Shown here: positions 1-5,265 of the stretch, piece by piece
Layout: every line of letters starts with the position of its first letter
Numbering within the stretch: position 1 is the first letter of the stretch
Assembly (NCBI GenBank): GCA_030590185.1
Contig: JAUUZB010000351.1
Location: 1-5,549 of the forward strand
DNA: 5,549 bases
Origin: Deltaproteobacteria bacterium
GTDB lineage: Bacteria > Myxococcota > XYA12-FULL-58-9 > JAUUZB01
Direction: 5' to 3'
Translations under genes and position numbers: made by a program
Notes under the pieces: generated by a model
What the model was told of the DNA's origin: nothing
Databases searched by the model: none
What the model saw: the letters and a program-made list of their open reading frames with translations, nothing else

Positions 1-2201
1 AACAGCTGCACCGGCGCGCAGTAGGGAACGTTCGCCTCACCGATGCCGCGCTTGAGCACCGCCTGGCCCGAATCGGTATGGATAACCAGGTCGAAGCCGA
101 GCCCGCGCATGAAGGTGGCGAAGAACGGCAGCAGGCGCTTGAGCAGGAACTCGTCGCTCATCCCGACCGTGGGCCGGTCGGTGCGCGCCGCCTCGGCCTC
201 CTTGATAATCGCCTGCATCAAGTCGCGACGCTCACGGAAGGGATCCGGGGCTAGGTCCGGCAGCTTCGGCCGGTTGCCGCCCTTGTCGTAGAGGGAGCAG
301 TGACCGCCCCACAGGAACTTCTTCTCCTCCGCGCCAACCCGGGTGGTCAGACGGTCGATGCCGCAGCGGTTGCCGGGCTCGCCACAGCCCTTGGTCGACG
401 GGCAGATGAGCTTGTCCTTTTTGATCACCTCGGCGTCGAGGAACAACTGCGGCTCCAGCGGCGTGGCCGTGAGTTGATCGGTCAGCTCCTCCCGGGTCAA
501 GAGCGCGATCCCGAGCGCCCCCACCGTGCCGGGGCTCGGCGGTACGACGACCTCGCCACCGGTCTGCTGGGCGACCGCGGCGGCGAGGGCATCGGATGAG
601 AACGGCATGCCCTGGCAGAAAATCCGCTCGCCCACCGAGCGGTTGCCTTTGACCCGGTTCAGATAATTCTGAATGATCGAGTCGTAGATACCGGCGACGA
701 TCGTGCTCTGGGGCTTGCCCGCGGCCACCGCCGCGTCGATCACCTCGGCCATGAAGACTGAGCAGTGCTGTCCCAGCGAGACGCCGCTCTCGGCCGAGAG
801 GGCGAGCTCGCCCATCTGGACCACGTCCTCGACCTCCGCGAACTTCTGGCCCTGTTCCTCGATGAAGGAGCCGGTGCCGGCGCTGCAGGCCTCGTTCATG
901 GCGGCGTCAAACACCTGGCCATCCTGGAGGCGAATGTACTTGGCGTCCTGCCCGCCGATCTCAAAGATGGTGTCGACCGTGGGGTCGTAGTGGACAGCGC
1001 CGGCGGCGTGGGCGGCGATCTCATTGAGCACAAAGACCCGATCCGCGCCGTAGCAGGTGGTCAACAGCGAGCCGACGATCTCCCGACCGGAGCCGGTCAC
1101 GCCGACCGCCACTACGTGATGCCGGTCGGCGGCGACGTCTCGGTAGCTGCTCATGAGAGTTTGGGCAGCGCTGACCGGATCGCCGTTGGTGCTGGCGTAG
1201 TCCTCCCAACAGGGCTCGCCGAGCTCGGCGTCGAGCGCCACAATCTTGGAGCCGGTGGAGCCGATGTCAAAACCGAGCAGCAGACGACGCGCCTTGGCGC
1301 CGAGCTCCATCACCGGTCTCGTCGGTCGATGCACCCGGCTGAGGGCCGCCTTGAGGGGCGCCACCTCTTGGAATTCAACCTCGCTCACCGGCGCGACCAG
1401 GGTATCGAGGGGATGGGTACCGAGACCGCGGCGGGCCGCCTCGCCAGCCGCGCCAAAGGCCTCGAGGAAGAGCAGATCAATCCCCTCCGGTTCCACGAGC
1501 TCCATGCCATCCGCAGGCAGGCTCTCCCGAAAGTGGCGTTGGATGCGGCCGGCGCGGGTGACGCCGCCGCCGAGCAACACCCGCGGTGGCGCGAGCTTCG
1601 GTTTGAGGAGGACCTGCACGTTCTCGCAGACCGCGTCGTACAGGCCGGCGAGGATTCGCGCCCGGCTCTCCCCCTTATTCGCCAGGTGGGTCATGTCGGT
1701 TTTCAAGATCACCGGACAGCGCCCGGACAGGGGCGCCGGATCTTCCACGTCGGAGCACAGGCCGCTGGCCTCCTCCACCGTGAGGCCAAAACGGGACACC
1801 AGCTGGCGTAGGAAGTTGCCGGTCCCCTGGGAGCAACGGCTGTTCTCGCGGAAAATCGTGGCCCCGCTGTCGCGGCGCTCCAGCACCGAGAAGCCCCGGC
1901 TGCCGATCGAGATCACGGTGACCGGTCCGAAGTCGGGCAACAGGGCATCGAGGCCGGCGACCTGCGCCGCCTTGACGGGGATGCGCTCCAGGTCCAACAG
2001 CCGCCCGAGACGGCCGGTGACCGCGGCTCCGTCCACGGTCGACCAATCCAGCTCCGTGAGGCCGGCGCGTACGGCGGCGCCTGGATCCTCGTGGTGCTCG
2101 ACGACGATGGTCCGGCCGTGCTTGGCCCCGCCCCCGTCGACCAGGAGCTCAGCGATCTTGACAGTCTCAGCGCCGATATCGATGCCTACATAGCGCGACA
2201 A
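1..2201 (-). CDS. Large tandem-domain BadF/BadG/BcrA/BcrD-type activator ATPase (2-hydroxyacyl-CoA dehydratase / benzoyl-CoA reductase activase family), 3' end cut by window
   Basis: The frame is open from a TTG at 2201 to the window edge (733 codons seen, no stop). Family members hydrolyse ATP to drive low-potential electron transfer from a [4Fe-4S] cluster to a partner dehydratase or reductase in the cytoplasm. Domain 1 (about residues 4-260) begins with the phosphate-loop motif GIDIGAETVK and has RCSQGTG (Cys123) and GRCPV (Cys162). Domain 2 (about 308-570) has FDIGSTGSK, EIGGQDAKYI (414-423), ACSAGTG (Cys439) and HCSVF (Cys480). These Cys pairs match the two cluster ligands of HgdC-type activators. 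A Cys-rich linker follows (Cys600, 606, 613, 635), then a DUF2229-like start (about 677-733) with LPFFATFMRGLGF and PYCAP. Such multi-domain activators usually run to about 1,400 residues, so roughly half is visible. Domain 1 lacks the GGQD motif (ISIGSRGF instead). The TTG is chosen for its Shine-Dalgarno; an in-frame GTG lies 16 codons upstream. The physiological substrate cannot be told. Confidence 0.93.
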   Translation of the reverse strand, partial: MSRYVGIDIGAETVKIAELLVDGGGAKHGRTIVVEHHEDPGAAVRAGLTELDWSTVDGAAVTGRLGRLLDLERIPVKAAQVAGLDALLPDFGPVTVISIGSRGFSVLERRDSGATIFRENSRCSQGTGNFLRQLVSRFGLTVEEASGLCSDVEDPAPLSGRCPVILKTDMTHLANKGESRARILAGLYDAVCENVQVLLKPKLAPPRVLLGGGVTRAGRIQRHFRESLPADGMELVEPEGIDLLFLEAFGAAGEAARRGLGTHPLDTLVAPVSEVEFQEVAPLKAALSRVHRPTRPVMELGAKARRLLLGFDIGSTGSKIVALDAELGEPCWEDYASTNGDPVSAAQTLMSSYRDVAADRHHVVAVGVTGSGREIVGSLLTTCYGADRVFVLNEIAAHAAGAVHYDPTVDTIFEIGGQDAKYIRLQDGQVFDAAMNEACSAGTGSFIEEQGQKFAEVEDVVQMGELALSAESGVSLGQHCSVFMAEVIDAAVAAGKPQSTIVAGIYDSIIQNYLNRVKGNRSVGERIFCQGMPFSSDALAAAVAQQTGGEVVVPPSPGTVGALGIALLTREELTDQLTATPLEPQLFLDAEVIKKDKLICPSTKGCGEPGNRCGIDRLTTRVGAEEKKFLWGGHCSLYDKGGNRPKLPDLAPDPFRERRDLMQAIIKEAEAARTDRPTVGMSDEFLLKRLLPFFATFMRGLGFDLVIHTDSGQAVLKRGIGEANVPYCAPVQL

Positions 2202-2208
2202 CTCTGCA

Positions 2209-2215
2209 CCCCTTT
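2209..2215 (-). promoter_or_regulatory. Ribosome binding site that fixes the TTG start of the activator gene
   Basis: On the minus strand AAAGGGG lies 7 bases before the TTG at 2201-2199. This supports TTG over the in-frame GTG 16 codons upstream, and places the GIDIG nucleotide-binding motif at residue 6, as usual for the fold. Confidence 0.7.
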
Positions 2216-2225
2216 CCCAGGGAAC

Positions 2226-2244
2226 GCCCGGCCCGGGGCCGAGC
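2226..2244 (-). promoter_or_regulatory. GC-rich hairpin in the leader of the activator gene
   Basis: Two 8-base arms, GCTCGGCC and GGCCGGGC on the minus strand, pair around a CCG loop with one U-G wobble. The hairpin ends 10 bases before the Shine-Dalgarno. No U-run follows, so it is not an intrinsic terminator. A second element, TTCCC-A-GGGAA at 2214-2224, sits between it and the Shine-Dalgarno and overlaps that site by two bases. A role in translation or regulation is possible but unproven; GC-rich DNA yields such hairpins by chance. Confidence 0.4.
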
Positions 2245-2306
2245 ACGAATGGGCCCGTTTCCCGCCAGGCTCCAACCCCCAGGTCGGCAGCCAGCGGAAA
2301 ACGCGT

Positions 2307-2334
2307 AATATAACGCTCGTTTGTGTTCTGGCAA
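2307..2334 (-). promoter_or_regulatory. Sigma70-like promoter for the activator gene
   Basis: On the minus strand TTGCCA (2334-2329, five of six to the -35 consensus) is separated by 16 bases from TATATT (2312-2307, five of six to the -10 consensus). Transcription would start near 2300, giving a leader of about 100 bases before the TTG at 2201. It lies in the 167-base gap after the MBL gene, an AT-richer patch in otherwise GC-rich DNA. This suggests the activator can be transcribed independently of the upstream hydrolase. Confidence 0.55.
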
Positions 2335-2368
2335 CCGAAGATAGAAGTCTATTGAGTAGAGTCCAGGC

Positions 2369-3208
2369 TCATGGATTGACCAATCCCGGGGCCCTGAGAT
2401 CGACGCTCCGGGCCCCTTTGAACAGGCCTGGCTCGTGGCCCGGGACGATCCGGTCGATCTCCCCCCCGACCACCGCCTTGATCGTCTCGATCGCCACCCG
2501 GGCGGCGGCGCGGTCACTGCTCTGCCCGGTGGGTGCCAAACCCTCGTAGTTAGCCCGGAGCGGTCCGATATCCGCGGCAAACACCCATCGCCCGTCCGGG
2601 TTGTGGACCACCACGTACTGGAAGCCGGGGGTGTGCAGCCCCACCGGCACCACCACCACCGAGGGTGCCACCTCGGTCAGCATCTCCGTGAGACGCAGGC
2701 GGCCGGAGTCCCGGGCGGCCTTCAGGACCGCGTGGAGCTTCGGCTTGGCGCGCTTGGACCAGCGAAGGGTGCCCTCGAAATCGGCCCGCGTCATCCACAG
2801 GGTCGACGCCGCAAAGCGCACCAGACCACCGATGTGGTCCCAGTGGCGGTGGGTGATGATGACGTCGGTGACGTCGCCGGGCGCCACCCCAACCTCGGCC
2901 AGGGCGGTCACCGGATCGCGATAGTCTCGGATCCGCCACTGCTCGACCATGGTGGGATCAATGAAACCGGTGTCGATCAGGATCACCCGGTCGTCCCCGC
3001 GCACCAACCAACAGGCAAAGGCGATCTCGATACGCCGCGGCAGGGACGGGTCGACGATGAACAGGTCGCGCTTGGCGTCCACGGTGGTGCCGAGGTGCAG
3101 GGCGTGCAGGCGATACCCCGGGGCCGGGGCCGGTTGGGTTGCCGCGCGGATCCGCTCGGCGGTCGGGGCACCGCTCACAACGAGGGCACCGAGGAGGATG
3201 GCTATCAT
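2369..3208 (-). CDS. MBL-fold metallo-hydrolase, N-acyl homoserine lactonase-like, with hydrophobic N-terminus
   Basis: A 279-residue protein with the complete dinuclear metal site of the metallo-beta-lactamase fold: THRHWDH (His120, His122, Asp124, His125), His192 in LHTPG, bridging Asp213 in AADIG and His258 in PGHEP. The preceding ILIDTGF strand (76-82) is also typical. Overall layout and length resemble N-acyl homoserine lactonase and related lactonase/esterase families, so it probably hydrolyses a lactone or other ester. The Tyr found three residues after the bridging Asp in AiiA-type lactonases is replaced (Pro216), so quorum-quenching activity is only a possibility. Residues 2-17 are hydrophobic and may form a signal peptide, but there is no positive charge before them and no clear cleavage site. 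The ATG at 3208 is the only good start before an in-frame TGA upstream. It has no clear Shine-Dalgarno. It lies 167 bases upstream of the activator gene on the same strand and divergent from the plus-strand operon. Confidence 0.9.
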   Translation of the reverse strand: MIAILLGALVVSGAPTAERIRAATQPAPAPGYRLHALHLGTTVDAKRDLFIVDPSLPRRIEIAFACWLVRGDDRVILIDTGFIDPTMVEQWRIRDYRDPVTALAEVGVAPGDVTDVIITHRHWDHIGGLVRFAASTLWMTRADFEGTLRWSKRAKPKLHAVLKAARDSGRLRLTEMLTEVAPSVVVVPVGLHTPGFQYVVVHNPDGRWVFAADIGPLRANYEGLAPTGQSSDRAAARVAIETIKAVVGGEIDRIVPGHEPGLFKGARSVDLRAPGLVNP

Positions 3209-3215
3209 CTCGTCT

Positions 3216-3221
3216 ACTATA
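3216..3221 (-). promoter_or_regulatory. Candidate -10 element for the MBL gene, implying a leaderless transcript
   Basis: TATAGT on the minus strand (five of six to TATAAT) ends 7 bases before the ATG at 3208. That spacing would put the transcription start at or next to the A of the start codon. No convincing -35 lies 16-18 bases upstream. The absence of a Shine-Dalgarno fits a leaderless message. Confidence 0.4.
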
Positions 3222-3310
3222 CAGGTCGAGCGATCGGTTTCGGGACGAAATCAATCACGCCTGAGAACGGAGGAGAGTCCAACCCTCGTTCAGCCGGACG
3301 CGGCGGGCAG

Positions 3311-3339
3311 TTGCGGCATCACGTACCGTTCGTTATACG
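3311..3339 (+). promoter_or_regulatory. Candidate promoter for the plus-strand envelope operon
   Basis: TTGCGG (3311-3316) and TATACG (3334-3339) are separated by 17 bases. The match is moderate (three of six and four of six). Transcription would start near 3346, leaving a leader of about 27 bases before the TTG at 3373. The rest of the 164-base divergent gap (3209-3372) holds the MBL -10 element and a small inverted repeat, TTTCG-GGA-CGAAA at 3238-3250, and nothing else I can name. Confidence 0.4.
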
Positions 3340-3362
3340 GACCGACGTCACGCCATCGGAAC

Positions 3363-3370
3363 GGGGGGGG
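3363..3370 (+). repeat. Run of eight G next to the operon start codon
   Basis: Eight consecutive G residues end two bases before the TTG at 3373. The run must serve as the Shine-Dalgarno if there is one. Runs of this length can slip during replication, which here would change spacing to the start codon and not the reading frame. It is also a spot prone to sequencing error. Confidence 0.85.
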
Positions 3371-3372
3371 AA

Positions 3373-4212
3373 TTGCCGCGGTTTGGGCTCACTCGGATCA
3401 TCGTATTGATCGCGGTGCTGCTCGTTGGCGTGCAGCCGGTCGCAGCCCAGGAGGCCGCCGATCTACCCAGCCTGCTGGTGTTCAACCCCAAGGTCACAGG
3501 GCTCCCGGAGGACACCGTCGACCCGGCGGCGCTAGCCCACCTGATCAGTGCCCTGGTCGCCAAGGACGGGTCCTACCAGGTTCTCAACCAGGAAGACCTG
3601 GTGGCCATGCTGCACCAGCAGCAGCAACAGATCCTGGCGGGCTGTGACGAGGTTGCCTGTATGGCCGAGTTGGGCGCCGCCCTCGGCGCGCAGTTCCAGA
3701 TTTCCGCCAACATAGGCAAGAGCGGTGACACCCTCGTCGTGACCGCTACCTTGATCGATAACGACAACAACCGGGCCCTAGGCCGGCAATCGGTCACCGT
3801 GGAGGCGGAGCACCACGTGGTGAGGGCGGTCGAGACGGTTACCCTGCGCCTGCTCGGCAAACAGGTTGAGCTCGTGCTGCCCCCCGACTACAGCCCGCTC
3901 TATCTGACCGCGCTCGGGGCGGGCGTGGTCGGCTTGGCCTTTGGCGCCATCGGCACCGGGGTGGCGGTCCAGAGCCGGGATCAGGCGCTCAACACCGCCG
4001 ACCAGGACGCCTTCGACGCCAGCCGCGGCCAGATCAGCGTTTGGAACAGTGTGGCGGTGGCGGGTTGGATCGCGGCCGGCGCCTTTTTCACCACCGCCGC
4101 GGTGCTCTTCCTGATCGAACCGGAGGACGCTCCGATCGAGGCGGGCCAGCTGAGCTTGGGGCTTGCTCCGGCGGCGGGTGGCTTCATGCTCCATTTTGGG
4201 ACACTGTTTTGA
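3373..4212 (+). CDS. Secreted LpoB/CsgG-like protein with two C-terminal membrane segments
   Basis: 279 residues. A Sec signal peptide is plain: Arg3 and Arg8, a hydrophobic core at 9-20, and a likely cut after Ala25 (PVAA|QEA). The mature N-terminal domain (about 31-145) runs from a strand LPSLLVFNPKVTGL through a helix to YQVLNQEDLVAML, then GCDEVACMAELGAALGA (90-106, Cys91 and Cys96) and QFQISANIGKSGDTLVVTATLID. This order resembles CsgG/LpoB/TolB-N-like envelope domains common in Myxococcota, where a GCD-x-x-Cys motif is frequent; the two Cys may form a disulfide. Two hydrophobic segments (about 176-199 and 223-248) look like membrane spans around a polar loop. The last residues (GGFMLHFGTLF) end in an aromatic, reminiscent of outer-membrane proteins. 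TTG is chosen because it starts the signal peptide; no ATG precedes it. A polyglutamine patch sits at 82-86. The stop overlaps the next start. Exact function unknown; a role in outer-envelope assembly or sensing is an inference. Confidence 0.85.
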   Translation: MPRFGLTRIIVLIAVLLVGVQPVAAQEAADLPSLLVFNPKVTGLPEDTVDPAALAHLISALVAKDGSYQVLNQEDLVAMLHQQQQQILAGCDEVACMAELGAALGAQFQISANIGKSGDTLVVTATLIDNDNNRALGRQSVTVEAEHHVVRAVETVTLRLLGKQVELVLPPDYSPLYLTALGAGVVGLAFGAIGTGVAVQSRDQALNTADQDAFDASRGQISVWNSVAVAGWIAAGAFFTTAAVLFLIEPEDAPIEAGQLSLGLAPAAGGFMLHFGTLF

Positions 4213-5189
4213 GACTGCGATTTCTCGGCCTTCTTGCCTTCACCGGTCTGCTACCTGGCGGATGTGTGGATCTACCCGGCGACGAAGGTGAGGCCTGCAA
4301 CGTCTACGGTCTGTGCGCCGTGGGTCTGAAATGCGGCTGGAGCGACACCTGCGAACGGGCACCGACCACCTGCGCCCACGGCGCCGAGGGTCTGTGCCAC
4401 GACACGAGCTTTGACTGCGGTTGGTTCATGGGTCCAGACGACGCCACCGCCGCGTCCGAGATGTGCGAGGTCCCGGCGGGCGCCTACCCCCTGGGCAGCC
4501 GCACCGAGCTCGAGACCGTGGTCTTCAGCGAGGAATTCTACGTCGACCGCTTCGAGGTCACCAACGCCCGGTATCAGGCCTATCTCAATACTGCCCCTTC
4601 GACCGAAGTCGCTGCCGACCTGCCGGCATGTGATCCCGGCGACCCGATCTGGGCAAGCGAGCCGCCCTATTTCGATCGCGCCCTTACCGATCACCCGGTG
4701 GTCTGTGTGAGCCGCAACCAGGCCGCAGCCTTCTGTACCTGGGCCGGCAAGCGCCTACCCACGGCCACGGAGTGGGAAGCGGCCGCCCGCGGCATCGATG
4801 GCCGTACCTACCCCTGGGCCGGGGACGAGACGCCGGTGGGACTGGCCAACTGTCAGAACAAGGCCGGCTTCTCCAATTACTGCAACGACACCTACCCGCC
4901 CGATACCTGCACCGGCGGCGACTCGCCGACCCTGTGCGCCAACACGGCACCGATCTTCGACGCCGACGATATCGTGACCCTGGAGGGGGGCGCCTCGCCG
5001 TCGAAGCACTTGCACCTGGCGGGAAACGTCGCCGAGTGGGTGGCTGACGAGAGCGGCACGAACGGGATCGTACGCAATGGTTCCTGGGCCGACTTTTTTG
5101 CGGAGCTCGAGGTCTGGTACCAGCGCGAAGCACCGGTGGACACCCATCGGAAGACGACCGTCGGCTTTCGTTGTGCGTATTCGTACTGA
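4209..5189 (+). CDS. SUMF1 (formylglycine-generating-enzyme-like) domain lipoprotein with N-terminal Cys module
   Basis: 326 residues from a TTG whose last two bases are the first two of the preceding TGA stop, with GGGA seven bases before it. This arrangement implies translational coupling. The N-terminus (RLRFLGLLAFTGLLPGGC) is a lipoprotein signal peptide with acceptor Cys19, although Pro at -3 is atypical. A Cys module follows (Cys30, 36, 42, 48, each spaced by five residues), then further Cys at 55, 63, 70 and 86. The SUMF1 domain (about 87-324) shows VPAGAYPLGS, FYVDRFEVTNARYQAYL, HPVVCVS, AGKRLPTATEWEAAARG, YPWAGDE, AGNVAEWV, RNGSW and GFRCA. True formylglycine-generating enzymes carry a Cys pair just before the final GFR motif. 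Here residues 294-321 contain no Cys, so it is most likely a structural or binding relative rather than an FGE. Other Cys (141, 166, 176, 215, 225, 234, 243) suggest a disulfide-rich extracytoplasmic fold. A longer in-frame reading from 4041 is rejected because it would bury the signal peptide. Confidence 0.9.
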   Translation: MRLRFLGLLAFTGLLPGGCVDLPGDEGEACNVYGLCAVGLKCGWSDTCERAPTTCAHGAEGLCHDTSFDCGWFMGPDDATAASEMCEVPAGAYPLGSRTELETVVFSEEFYVDRFEVTNARYQAYLNTAPSTEVAADLPACDPGDPIWASEPPYFDRALTDHPVVCVSRNQAAAFCTWAGKRLPTATEWEAAARGIDGRTYPWAGDETPVGLANCQNKAGFSNYCNDTYPPDTCTGGDSPTLCANTAPIFDADDIVTLEGGASPSKHLHLAGNVAEWVADESGTNGIVRNGSWADFFAELEVWYQREAPVDTHRKTTVGFRCAYSY

Positions 5190-5190
5190 G

Positions 5191-5205
5191 AAGGGGGATG
5201 AGATG
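5191..5205 (+). promoter_or_regulatory. Second ribosome binding site and alternative ATG upstream of the Cys-repeat lipoprotein
   Basis: AAGGGGG (5191-5197) stands five bases before the ATG at 5203, which is in frame with the lipoprotein and gives a 21-residue polar, basic extension before the signal peptide. An ATG at 5198, in another frame, opens a 10-codon frame ending at 5230. Either the lipoprotein starts here, or a tiny leader peptide is made before the main start at 5266. Confidence 0.35.
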
Positions 5206-5265
5206 CGGCACGAGCAAAAACATGAAGTAGGAACGAGTTGCGAGCCTAGCGCGAGGGGAAACGGC

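Noticed and set aside
765..2193. Long plus-strand open frames (765-1811 and 1246-2193) opposite the activator gene
   Set aside because: They are antisense frames of a GC-rich gene, encode low-complexity Arg/Ala/Gly/Pro-rich sequence with no motif, and the minus strand carries unmistakable BadF-family motifs throughout.
2373..2386. Inverted repeat GGATTG-AC-CAATCC at the end of the MBL gene, considered as a terminator
   Set aside because: The loop is only two bases, it lies inside the last codons, and no U-run follows on the minus strand.
3192..3200. GAGGAGG followed by ATG on the plus strand, resembling a ribosome site and start
   Set aside because: The frame it opens lies antisense to the MBL start and then out of frame over the signal peptide of the next gene. 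Its product has no recognisable feature.
2435..3409. Plus-strand open frame of 324 codons across the MBL gene and the divergent gap
   Set aside because: It is the complement of the MBL gene, rich in His/Gly/Arg without family features, and it runs into the signal-peptide gene at 3373 in another frame.
4041..4208. Upstream extension of the SUMF1 lipoprotein frame to an ATG at 4041
   Set aside because: It overlaps 168 bases of the preceding gene out of frame and would place 56 residues before an evident lipoprotein signal peptide.
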